Origin: Pachyseris speciosa
Lineage: Eukaryota; Cnidaria; Anthozoa; Scleractinia; Pachyseridae
Direction: 5' to 3'
Length of the DNA: 64,000 bases
NCBI GenBank assembly: GCA_016490735.1
Contig: JAEMWC010000563.1
Span: 295,001 to 359,000, forward strand
Position 1 is the first letter of the stretch. Each line of letters opens with the position of its first letter. Shown one piece after another: positions 41,655 through 51,370 of this stretch. The notes beneath the pieces are model-generated. The model was not told the origin of the DNA. It did no database searches and saw nothing but the letters and a program-made list of their open reading frames with translations. Position numbers and translations under genes: made by a program.

Positions 41655-42107
41655 AAGGCCGCCGCACACTAGCCGATTTTATGTCGTAGAACTGCAGATT
41701 TATGTCGGGATCAAATCGATCGGGTAAAAATTTGTCGGGCCACCAGCTTGCACACTAGCCGATTTTTTGTCGCGACTAGCCGCGTTGAGGCTTGGGGCCG
41801 AGTCATCCAAAAGTAAGATGGCGCTGATCTCAGCATCAATCTCCGCCATGTTGGAAAAGACGCTTGTTCACGTGACTCTCATGACATTTCCTAATTGGTT
41901 GAGGCGCGAGCGAGCCCAGACAAGTTGTCTTGGTCCACCGCACACTAGCTGACAAGGCCCGACAAGACGTTTTCAGATCTAGCACTGTCAGATATCGCTT
42001 GACAAGCCCCGATCTTGTCGCAGACTTGTCTGAATTCACCACACACTAGCCGAGAAGTGAAGATTTTTCGTTGCCCGAGAAAAAATCGGCTAGTGTATGG
42101 CGGCCTT
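41655..42107 (+). mobile_element. TIR element with CACACTAGCCGA repeats
   Basis: Ends AAGGCCGCCGCACACTAGCC and GGCTAGTGTATGGCGGCCTT are inverted. CACACTAGC(C/T)GA occurs five times, spread over the left end, 41750, 41940 and 42040. It has no transposase frame and is about 453 bp. The target duplication is not clear. Confidence 0.75.
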
Positions 42108-42221
42108 AAGGTAATCGTAATTTGTTATAACATAGGTAAATTCGTGCAGTCAAATTCAATTGCGCGCGAGCGTGCTTCATTTAACAAATAGATTCCATGT
42201 TGCCGCGCGTCTGTTCAGTAA

Positions 42222-42394
42222 TAGGCTAATTTAGCATCAGAACGGGAACGTCATTTGAGGTCGCGAGAGCGCGCGGAAAGCACTGAACACGACTTCCGGT
42301 GCTCAATTTGCTGATCTGCCATTGGTCAAGTCGGTTTTTAGATCTGCGCGCGCCGTTGTCAAGAAGTCCCCGTTGTCTTTGCTAAATCAGCCTA
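42222..42394 (+). mobile_element. TAGGCTAATTTAGCA-end MITE, left member of inverted pair
   Basis: The element is 173 bp, with ends TAGGCTAATTTAGCA and TTTGCTAAATCAGCCTA that are inverted relative to each other. Inside, GCGCGCGG and ACCAATGGCAGA-type CCAAT motifs occur (here as complement). An inverted second copy follows 88 bp later. Confidence 0.8.
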
Positions 42395-42482
42395 ATAGAT
42401 CACAGATGACGTCAACATGTTGAACTATGAAGGACTACCTTTTTTCATATCAGGAACATTAGTCACATATGCCCATGCCTAT

Positions 42483-42654
42483 TAGGCTGATTTAGCAAAG
42501 ACAACGGGGACTTCTTGACAACGGCGCGTGCAGATCTAAAAACCGACTTAACCAATGGCAGAGCAGCAAATTGAGCACCGGAAGTCGTGTTCAGTCCTTT
42601 CCGCGCGCTCTCGCGACCTCAAATGACGTTCCCGTTCTGATGCTAAATTAGCCT
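42483..42654 (-). mobile_element. TAGGCTAATTTAGCA-end MITE, right member of inverted pair
   Basis: An inverted copy of 42222-42394 with about 95 percent identity by eye. The two together form a 430-bp hairpin with an 88-bp loop. Confidence 0.8.
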
Positions 42655-43300
42655 TTGACTCTACCAAGACACTAATGCATGCATTAGTAATGTCTCGCTT
42701 AGATTACTGTAATGCGCTTCTCTATGGCCTACCTTATTATCTTATTCAAAGACTACAATATGTTATGAACGCGGCGGCCAAAGTTATCACTTGCAAACGA
42801 AAGTTTGACCATGTCACACCATTACTTATTGAGTTACACTGGCTCCCGTCCGCCAACGTATTGTTTTTAAGATCTTATTGTACACCTTTAAGGCACTCCA
42901 TGGTGTGACTCCAACGTACCTGAATGAGTTTATCAGTCCTTATGTTCCTACGCGAGCTCTCAGGTCAGCTGACCAACTTCTGCTGGAGCAGCCAACGCAT
43001 AAGCTCAAATCGATTGGCTTGAGGGCTTTCTCGGTGTGTGCGCCTTACCTTTGGAATTCCCTTCCATTTGAGATTAAAAGCAGCGCATCTGTCCCTATTT
43101 TTAAAGCTAAGCTTAAGACCTATCTTTTTCGACAAGCCTATTTTTAAACTTTAAGATTTTTTCGACTTTTATGACTTTTAGACTTTTGCCTTTTTCGATT
43201 TTTAGCTTTTATATTGCCATATTTGTAGTTTTTACTTTATAAATGATAATTTATTTTGACGTTGTAAAGCGCATTTGGGCGTTACGAAAATGCGCTATTG
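42655..43300 (+). mobile_element. Non-LTR retrotransposon 3' end (reverse transcriptase C-terminal part)
   Basis: Frames at 42675-42908 and 42878-43147 encode successive pieces of a LINE C-terminus: SRLDYCNALLYGLP, QRLQYVMNAAAKVI, then LHGVTPTYLNEFISPY and FSVCAPYLWNSLPFEIK. One frameshift joins them at about 42880. The 3' tail ends with GTTGTAAAGCGCATTTGGGC, as in L2/CR1-type elements of cnidarians. Confidence 0.88.
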
Positions 43301-43725
43301 ACCTGCTCCCAACGTCAGTGGCTTCGCACCGGTAATCGCGAGGTCACGGGTTCAAACCCCGTTGAAGTCCTGAATTTTTTTCAGGCTTCTTTTCGCAATT
43401 GCATAAACTGCGTTCACAACTGCGAGGATCATTCTTCATTTGATTTCATTTCCGCAGTTCATATGTGATTCATTTCATATATCATTCACACTCATTTCTT
43501 TCACGGGAACATATGAACGTCTGTGGCTTCATAGCTCAGTTGGTTAGAGCATCGCACCGGTAATCGCGAGGTCACGGGTTCAAACCCCTTTGAAGTCCTG
43601 AATTTTTTTTCAGGCTTCTTTTTGCAATTGCATCAACTGCGTTGAAGTCCTGAATTTTTTTTCAGGCTTCTTTTGGCAATTGCATAAGCTGCGTTCACAA
43701 CTGCGAGGATCATTCTTCATTTGAG
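43300..43725 (+). repeat. tRNA-headed repeat array (first family), two units
   Basis: This contains two units of the family seen at 2362-3430. The first has a tRNA-like gene missing 22 bp of its D arm (43320-43370). The second has a full one (43525-43598). A partial third copy of the tRNA tail and hairpin is at 43633-43668. It directly follows the LINE 3' end at 43300. Confidence 0.8.
43525..43598 (+). tRNA. tRNA-Thr(GGT)-like gene
   Basis: Acceptor GGCTTCA/TGAAGTC, D arm and T arm are as in 3281-3354, with CCCCTT instead of CCCCGT in the T stem. The GGT triplet is in the anticodon place and the anticodon stem is irregular. A TTTTTTTT run follows. Confidence 0.5.
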
Positions 43726-44050
43726 AAATTTCTTAATTAATTAAAAATTGATTAATAATGTGGTAAAAACAAAGAAGTGGCACACGAGCCGCAGGCGATT
43801 TTATATAATAAAGAAACAAAATGCAAGCGAAAAACTTGTTTATTTTCACATTTCTGGAAAAAAGTGGGTCGTTATGACGTAATCTGTGCATCTGTCCTCT
43901 AATAGATCATAGCTAAGAACCAATCACAACGCGCGAACTATACATCTTATTATATAAATTGCTATTGTGCACGCTCATGACGTAGCAGATGGAACTGAAA
44001 TAGCTGGAAAAATAGGCAATATTTAAACTACCACGTTGAAAATGTCATAA
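43726..44050. other. Intergenic AT-rich stretch; no gene seen
   Basis: No coding frame and no recognised repeat other than a short AATTAATTAA palindrome near 43735. Confidence 0.4.
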
Positions 44051-44240
44051 AACAATTGGTTCATGCGTCAGCTGTGCGTTCATCTAGATATGAAGCACTT
44101 GGAAAGTTTGGAGAGCACTCAAGAGGTTAGAGATGTTCTGGGCTACGCCTCGAGCAACTCTTACGCATCTTTCGTGCTCTCCAAACTTCCCGCGTGCTTC
44201 ATATCTCGATGAACGCAGGCTGACGCGTGAACCAATTGTT
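44051..44240 (+). mobile_element. Foldback MITE with AACAATTGGTTCA ends
   Basis: AACAATTGGTTCATGCGTCAG at the left is mirrored by CTGACGCGTGAACCAATTGTT at the right. GAAGCACTTGGAAAGTTTGG and CCAAACTTCCCGCGTGCTTC continue the pairing. The loop of about 60 bp is GC-rich. No coding content. Confidence 0.75.
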
Positions 44241-44314
44241 AATTGTAAAGGACATTAATTTAAATAACGTTTAGTTTTGCCATTCAACATGAACCACTCT
44301 TACGCTGATTAAAT

Positions 44315-44639
44315 CACAGGGGCTCCACACAAACTATGTGACCGTTGGGTATTTTGAATTTAGTTGAAATGTATGGGAATATCGAAACGGTTCATATTAT
44401 CGTAATAAAAATTACTACGAATAATATCCACATATAAGATCAAAATAAACATCTTTTTACCTGAAATGTTGTGAGTTAATGTTCTTGTAGCTGAAAACAG
44501 CGAATTTTAGCGATTTGAAGAGCTTTGAGTGCGACATTTACCTGACTGAAACGTCGAAGGCAAAACTTTTCGATATTCCCATACATTTCAATTAACTTCA
44601 AAATACCCAACGGTCACATAGTTCGTGTGGGCGCCCTGT
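44315..44639 (+). mobile_element. TIR element with 8-bp target duplication GATTAAAT
   Basis: The element is 325 bp, flanked by GATTAAAT at 44307-44314 and 44640-44647. Arms of about 70 bp hold ACTATGTGACCGTTGGGTAT and its mirror ATACCCAACGGTCACATAGT. Left end CACAGGGGC, right end GCCCTGT. CAGGG-type ends with an 8-bp duplication fit hAT. Confidence 0.82.
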
Positions 44640-44647
44640 GATTAAAT

Positions 44648-45801
44648 GTACCTCTGCATTATGCCGTTTGATGAACTATTAAAAGAAACTGGACATGGTT
44701 TACATATCGTTGTGTCAAATACAATGAAATTAGCCAATTGGGTATTCTGAATGGTGCCCGCGTCCGCTTAATAGGGGTTAAATTTACTGTAGAAAGGGGG
44801 ATCGCTTTTTGGGAATTTGATAAGTTTCCGTTTAATAGAGGTTTGACTGTAGAAAGGAAGTTTCCACCAACCATGGGTCAGCTTATTACAGAATGGGCTC
44901 CTGTTTAGACGTAGCTGTAGGCTTGTGGAGCTTGCATATCTTATCGTTTCAATATATAACGTTGGAGTTCCCTACTTTATTTGCGACGGTGTGAACCAGT
45001 TTCTTCAAAAGTGATGCTTTGGTTAGCCAATCCGAGTCCTCAGGAGTAATCTTTGTGAATTGTGGCGGAAAGATTTAGTGGTTCTCAAGTGGATGGTGGA
45101 TCCTCTACATTATAGTTGGGTGTCTAGCAGAGATGATAATAAAATTATCCATCTAAATCTTTGTACGGCAGTTCCACTACACGATTCATCATGCGTTTTC
45201 ATTGTTTCATATGTTGACCAGTTTTCGTCAAAAAATTAAGTTATCCTAGTGTTTCGCGAGTCAGCTCTCCCGATTAAGCCGACTTCTGATTGTGAAGGAT
45301 AGTGTAGTCCGCTCCACGAAGCAGGAAAACTTGTATGCACGTACCTCAGCGATAACAACCCAGAAAACATTTTTTTTAAGCCGTGCTGAATTAACCCCGA
45401 CACTACACTGTATGATTTAACTACACGGTTGTCATTCTCGTTTAAAATCAACCTTTAGTCAGTCGGTGATAAAATTCGGTTTGTATGTACTCTCCCCCCC
45501 CTCCTCAAGACTCCTTCGCAGCCGTTCTTTGGGAAGGAGCGTCGCGTGACGATCCAAAGAACGGCTGCGAAGGAGTTCCCCCTTCCGCAACTCTGTTCAA
45601 TGTTGAAATGGTGTTGTCCGTGCTCATCTTCAAACGTCGGATCACAAATTTCAGAACCACCATTTTTAATCAAACATATATTTTATTGGCGAACTTTGCC
45701 CTAAGAGTAACAACGCTCACCGAGAGGACTCGCTTCAAAAAATAAGATTTCTTTAAAAATAGCAATAAATAGGATTAGGTCAGAAACGACATTTAGTATT
45801 A
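44648..45801. other. Intergenic with a small hairpin; no gene seen
   Basis: The hairpin at 45510-45576 is annotated separately. The text at 44765-44850 shares phrases with 40680-40745. No coding frame stands out. Confidence 0.45.
45510..45576 (+). mobile_element. Short hairpin element of the CTTCGCAG foldback group
   Basis: ACTCCTTCGCAGCCGTTCTT at the left is mirrored exactly by AAGAACGGCTGCGAAGGAGT at the right, around a GTCGCGTGAC loop. CTCCTTCGCAG matches the ends of the foldback at 8702-9033. A 9-bp duplication is not evident in the C-rich flanks. Confidence 0.7.
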
Positions 45802-46014
45802 AGGCCCGGCCAAACGAGTGTAACATCATCCAACATTGTTGAATCCAACATTGCAGTGTTGAACGAGGTGGCCAAACGAATGCAACATGTTGGATTCAAC
45901 ACTCGGTCTCAAGGGTTTGGGACCAAAATTTACCAAGACTCCTTAGAAAACAAACCCGTGCGATATTGTCTTTGTTTGCCCAGAAAATGCTGCGAGACCG
46001 ATAACTGTACATAA

Positions 46015-46197
46015 AGCCTGGTTATCACAAGCGCAAGCACAAGAGCGCTTATTTCACAGTGAAAACGGGCTTGACGCAACCATAAGCGCAAGCGCTTATA
46101 TTATGCTTGCGTTCGCTTGTGTAGTGTTCGTTTTCACTTAGCATAAGCTACTCATGCGGCTTTCGCTTGTGCTTGCGTCGCTGGTGAAAACCAGGCT
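46015..46197 (+). mobile_element. Harbinger-like MITE with AAGCGC hexamer arms, nested
   Basis: The element is 183 bp, flanked by TAA at 46012-46014 and 46198-46200. Ends AGCCTGGTTATCACAAGCGC and GCTGGTGAAAACCAGGCT. It is the better-preserved sister of 32647-32897, with the same AAGCAC/AAGCGC arms and inner CAGTGAAAACG and CGTTTTCACTTAG. Confidence 0.82.
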
Positions 46198-46481
46198 TAA
46201 GTATTTCGACCTCTGGGTAAGATAATCTTCTCGCTTTCGCTCGTCTTACAGTTTCAGCTACTCCATTTCCCTTTCGCTTTCTTTTTGAAGAGAGATCGCT
46301 TGTGTTAGAGCTCTCTTCGTCGAGAGATTGAAAACTTTGCTCGTTCGCGATACTGTATCTTGAATAATCACGCGGCAACGCGCGAAGCAAATATAAACAA
46401 TACAGATACAGCAAAGTCAGCTTAGTGGGCATGCGCGCGTTCAACATTGTTGAAAACAGTGGCCAAACGAATGCAACATTG

Positions 46482-46649
46482 TGTGAATGATATATGAAAT
46501 GAATCATATATGAACTGCGGAAATGAAATCAAATGAAGAATGATCCTCGCAGTTGTGAACGCAATTTATGCAATTGCGAAAAGAAGGCTGAAAAAAATTC
46601 AGGACTTCAACGGGATTTGAACCCGTGACCTCGCGATTACCGGTGCGAT

Positions 46650-46690
<41 letters not shown>

Positions 46691-46775
46691 AGGTCAATTG
46701 TGGGTTCATATGTTCAGGCTTCTTTTCGCAATTGCATAAATTGCGTTCACAACTGCGAGGATCATTCTTCATTTG
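46482..46775 (-). mobile_element. tRNA-headed hairpin element with 12-bp target duplication, nested
   Basis: AATGCAACATTG flanks it at 46470-46481 and 46776-46787. The 294-bp insert holds one minus-oriented tRNA-like gene. Its outer arms (about 46532-46592 and 46714-46775) are inverted copies of CAGGCTTCTTTTCGCAATTG through CATTCTTCATTTGA. It cuts the GGCCAAACGAATGCAACATT text of the host Harbinger-like element, so it is younger. Confidence 0.85.
46602..46675 (-). tRNA. tRNA-Thr(GGT)-like gene in nested hairpin element
   Basis: Minus strand: GGCTTCA/TGAAGTC acceptor, GCTC/GAGC D stem, GGT anticodon place and GGGTTCAAATCCCGTTGA T region. The anticodon stem is irregular like its sisters. It is followed by CCTGAATTTTTTTCAG. 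Confidence 0.5.
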
Positions 46776-46987
46776 AATGCAACATTGTTCTTCACACCTG
46801 AGAACAAAAAAAAATGTTGGATGATGTTGAAGACGATGTTTGATGGATATCAAACTTCGTCCAACATCATCCAACATCATGCAACATAATGCAACATGGT
46901 GGCCAAACGAGTGCAACATGTTGGATCCAACAATGTTGGACGATGTTGCATCAACATGTTGGATCCGTTTGGCCGGGCCTTTAGGCA

Positions 46988-47619
46988 CACATTTTATTAC
47001 TTTGAAATGTCGTAGAATCAATTATAAAAGTCTGAACATTACCAAGTGGTTGAGGGAGGGAGACACTGATAGTGGCGGAGTTCCAAGAAATCGCCAAAGA
47101 TATTTGGTTGGACAGAGAAAACTCTTATATTTCCCAAGAAGCTATAATAGTTATTAAGGTCTGCTTCCTCCACACCAACATAATTACCATGGATTAGGCT
47201 GCTTTTGTTATCAAGGAAATTTGTAACCTTACAGTAAGGAGAAATTACTAGAGATATTTGGTCAGTGTTTGTGTACGAAAATGTTAAACCTGTGACAGAA
47301 AGTGTTTAACAAAATTGCTTGTGTGAAATTGGAAAAGCAATTTAGATCAACAATCTAAAATGTACGAAAGGATCACTAAGATGTTTCATTATACAATGAA
47401 ATAAATGCAAGGCTTAACATCAATATGGTACTGTTGGCAATGAAACTTTCAAATGCAATAATATGAAGCTATATCAAAAGTATTTACAATACAAGGATAT
47501 TTTCAGCACAGTATATACACATGTTCAGTTTTGTTTTGTTTGTACAAAATACATGAAGTTTAAAATCCCACTCTGCTTTATAGAAATCCCATAGTTCACA
47601 TTTTGTGTAAATGTAGTTG
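46988..47619. other. Intergenic and probable TTC9-like 3' UTR; no other gene seen
   Basis: AT-rich. The right part should hold the 3' UTR of the minus-strand TPR gene. No canonical polyadenylation signal was fixed. Confidence 0.45.
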
Positions 47620-50600
47620 TTACTCTTTCTGTGGATATCTATCAAACATTCCCGCATAAATCTTTTTCTCCTTTTCTTTGACTTTCTTCAACTCAATCTC
47701 AAGCAAGGCCAACATCTTCTTTATACTTGAATCTAGTAAGACAAAAATGGCTACCTTGAGCATTGAAAAGGCCACAATATTAAACTGCACTTAAAAAAAC
47801 TAAAATAAATCTTTGCACCTGTTTGAAATGCATTGTGGCTTTTTTACCAAATCTTGACTAGATATCTTTTCATAGGCTGTAAAATTTACACAATCTGGTC
47901 AACATCTGTCACACAACCAAGCTATTGATGGGTTTGGGTCTGTTCTGGATTTGACATCACAAACTGATTCACATCGCATTAAGTCTTTGTAAACATGCAT
48001 GCAACGCAGTTCATGACGTCAAATTGAGAATAGAGTCATGCCCCTTCTGACTTCGTTGTGTACCCAATGATTCTTTTTTTTTTTTTGTACAGTTTGAAGC
48101 CAATAAAAAAGTCAAAAAATGGAAATATAGAAAAAATGTTATTGGGACTGGTGCAAAGATTTATTTTAGCAAAAAGGAAAATACTAATGGTGTAAGGTGC
48201 ACTTTAATCTTAGGCTAAGTTACAGAATGCAGAAATACTTATTTCCATACCAGTGAATAATAATACATGTAGTGTCCATGGATTGTCATATGCCCTGTTT
48301 GACAAGAACCTCCAACACATGTAAGTTGCGGCATCCTATAGCTGCTCCTAATCTTGCACTCAGATCTTTTCACTTTTTAGGAAAAAAGATCAGTTGCTGG
48401 GCCATAGCCAGATGAAAATTGTTACCGAGGCAATGCCGGTGAAAAGAAAAACCTTACAATGTATAGCCTCTAACCCAAACCTCAAAAAAGCTTATGCAAC
48501 TGTGAAACAGGAGAGCTCAAGACAGTTTATATTTTTCGTATGACACACAATAAGGGAAAAAAAAGAAAAGAAAAAGACAACAAAAATGCAACATTTTTAC
48601 CAAGGCAAGTGCCTTGGTTCACCTCATGCTAGCTACAACCCTGAGTTGTGAAATGTTACACTGTGGCACTTTCTAAGACTAAGCAAGTTATAATATTCTT
48701 CTGCATTAATACTCTGTTTGCAGACTGCTCATGCAATGGGAAAATGAAATAGCAAAGGTTAACTGTATATGTAAGATTGCCAAGCAAAGGTTTGTGCAAA
48801 CTTTGAACTGAGATGAAATGCTATAGAAAATATTGTGTCAAGACTTGCAAGTAGCTGTACAGGTGTAATTAAGTGAAATATTTGAATAAAATAGATGGAA
48901 AAAATTACAATAAACTATTTTATTTATGCAATAGTGTCAAAATAATAAAGTTGTGAATGAAAATAAGGTCAAACTACTAGCTGTTATTATTGTTCACTAC
49001 AGAACACTCCTGGACACAGTCACATGTACATGCATTGTTGGTTAGATATAATTAATTGCAGCTACATAAATCAGGGCATACCAGGGCATGAAATTGTGTT
49101 ACATAGACTTCTGACCCATCAGGATTTGTATGTGATCTAGTACAGCAGGAAACCATGAAAAATAAAGAGTTAGCAAAAGCATACTGGCAAGCACCCCTTT
49201 TCCTCATACTTGAATCCTCCCCCTCTACCTTTTGGTCCTTACCACACACGCACCTATAAACAATACCACCAACCTTTTGGCTCCAGCTTTTCTGCAGCTT
49301 TTAGGTCTCTTTCAGCTTTGTCAAAGTCCTTCATATGAAAATATGATTGTCCTCTTCTGAACAAAGCTTTGGCATTTTGGGGTTGAAGTTTTAACGCCTG
49401 GAAAAATTGAAGGATAGGAGCCAGAACAAAGTTTTGACAGTACCATCCCACAAGCTGGGTTCTCAGTAGGGTTGCTAAGTAGACAATTATGCTACATTAA
49501 GGCCACACAGGACACTTAATCTCATTATGTATGTATTTGTTTGAAGAGCAAGCATGGACCGTGTGACTGATTCCAACGATGCACGGAATATTCATGAGAA
49601 GGGGTTTTACATTCTAAATTTATACATTGTGTTTGGCACTAATTGCATGTGTGATTGAAATCTTGAAGTACGAACTTCTTGCACAGTTTTGAATACATTA
49701 AGGGATTCGTTCGATTTTCGGAGATGTGCTGCAAGTTTGTGTCTGAGTTTTCATCATGGATATAGAACTTCAGGATCTGATTCACCAGGGAGAACTTCAA
49801 AAAGAAGATCAGATGCTTCAAAGTCTAAGTTTCACAGTTTTACTCCTATGGAAGCCAAACTGTCAGTAAGCCTTTTTTGTTTTTCATTTCATTTCATTGT
49901 TTTCTCCATTCAAATTATGTTAAGAGTTACTTTTATAATAAATACAAGGTAAAGAAAATAGAATGGAGAGGGGCACAATATACACCCTAGTGCCCTAAAT
50001 GAGCCTTGAAATTGAGACATCTGTTTCTGTCACATCACAGGAGAGGTTATCCTTTATCACCAAGTAATAAAACCATTTGCTTTCCTGTGGTTCTCAATAA
50101 GAAAACTCAGACACAAGCATTGCTTTTCCCAGTTCTAACTTACCGGTAAGCAACCTAAAAATGTCACCGTAAATCGCAATATGCCTACAAAACAACAATC
50201 ATGATCTAATTCCATCAACCACTAAGACCCTTGTCAAATTTCAGCAGAATCAACCCTCAAAATTCAGAGATTTGAAGCTTGAAAATGAAACACATACCCC
50301 CAAAATTTGGCTCATGAAGTTATTCATAGGCAAGTGTCCTGCATGACCTTAAGAGCCTTAAGAGGCAGTTGTGTATTACAGAATTTCAACTGTCATAAAG
50401 GTCACCATCAACCCGTAAATAGTCAACCAGAAAAATGAAATTCTTAGTTCTCAAGAAAGTCCACAATCATCAGCTACCAACTTAAGCCTACAGCAAAACA
50501 ACATCTCATAAAACAAAGAAAACCTCGCCAGGCTTTTACACCGAGATAAACCCCGGAAAAGGCAAGCACAACTTATGTATCGAGCTGTGCGGGAAATCTT

Positions 50601-51072
50601 GAGGCGATAGATAATATCACAGAAATTTCGTACCTCGTTACAGTAATGTTCCGTTCGATCCCATCTTCCATCTTTCAATAAACAAGCTGAAAGTATTTCA
50701 AAATGAACAATACATGCTTCAGCTAACGCTGTTGAGTTGAGTACATCACAGGTTTTTCCTCGGTTTCTTAAAAGCCTAAAAAGATTTGACTTGCTTTTCA
50801 CCTGCTAAGTTGTTGTAACAGCTGAACTGAATTTGGTAGATGCGGTTTTTAAGTTCGTCGGGAATGTCCATAGCATCCATACCAGGTAAATTGGGTTGAT
50901 CGATAAGACCTTTTACATGTAGTAAAGCCTTGTGGTAACTTTTCATTGCGTTCCTATACTCCCGCTTCTTAAAATATTCATTTCCTTTCTCTTTCAAAGC
51001 TATCCCAAGCTCTACTTTCTCCTCGGTACTCAACTTGGACGGACCGGCCGCAGGTTCATCGGCGGACGCCAT
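47620..51072 (-). CDS. TTC9-family tetratricopeptide repeat protein
   Basis: Four exons on the minus strand: 50802-51072, 50634-50686, 49274-49397 and 47620-47732, with GT-AG junctions and matching phases. The total is 561 nt, 186 residues plus stop. Residues about 23-56 are TPR 1 (EKGNEYFKKREYRNAMKSYH). About 81-110 is TPR 2, spanning the exon 1/2 join in CYNNLAACLL. About 109-147 is TPR 3 (NAKALFRRGQSYFHMKDFDK). A charged C-terminal helix ends KIYAGMFDRYPQKE, much like the LGMFG end of TTC9C. TTC9 proteins are small cytosolic TPR proteins thought to bind chaperones. Which paralogue (A, B or C) cannot be said. The start is the first ATG, in a GGCGTCCGCCGATG-like early exon. Confidence 0.9.
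49398..50633 (-). other. TTC9-like intron 2
   Basis: 1.2-kb AT-rich intron. No nested gene or clear repeat was recognised. Intron 3 (47733-49273, 1.5 kb) is similar, with a T-run at 48069-48085. Confidence 0.6.
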
Positions 51073-51370
51073 CTTTCAGCTGAGCAACCGGGCTTCTTGC
51101 TGCAGACAGCGCGGGAAAGTTGATATCGCGTTTTAACGTCTAATTGCGTTCGACGTTTGGAGAACGCAACCTAATCTTGGGTTCCCTGTGATACTAAGTG
51201 GTGAAATTTTTCGTCGTTCGTGCATCTTGAATTACGTCATAAATGATAGCGTGAGTTCAGCCTCGCTCTGTTTATTTTTCGACGTTTGAGTCAACAGGCA
51301 AACTTAAATAATTTGGGTCAGTGGAATTGAAATTCCTGAAGATTTGACACTCGGCAAGACGCTCTCGATC
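51073..51370. promoter_or_regulatory. TTC9-like promoter region
   Basis: A stretch with several CpG sites lies directly upstream of the minus-strand start. No TATA box was seen. The foldback element at 51371 limits it upstream. Confidence 0.4.

Larger units (their letters stand above)
45802..46980 (+). mobile_element. PIF/Harbinger-like element with TTA duplication and nested insertions
   Basis: Ends AGGCCCGGCCAAACGAGTG and CCGTTTGGCCGGGCCT lie between TTA at 45799-45801 and 46981-46983. Long subterminal arms are made of CAACAT/ATGTTG and GGCCAAACGA repeats. The middle contains a minus-strand open frame (about 46210-46435) with Ser-rich and KRKRKG basic text, perhaps a remnant of a Harbinger-type accessory protein. 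Two younger elements sit inside (46015-46197 and 46482-46775). Length without them is about 690 bp. Confidence 0.8.
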
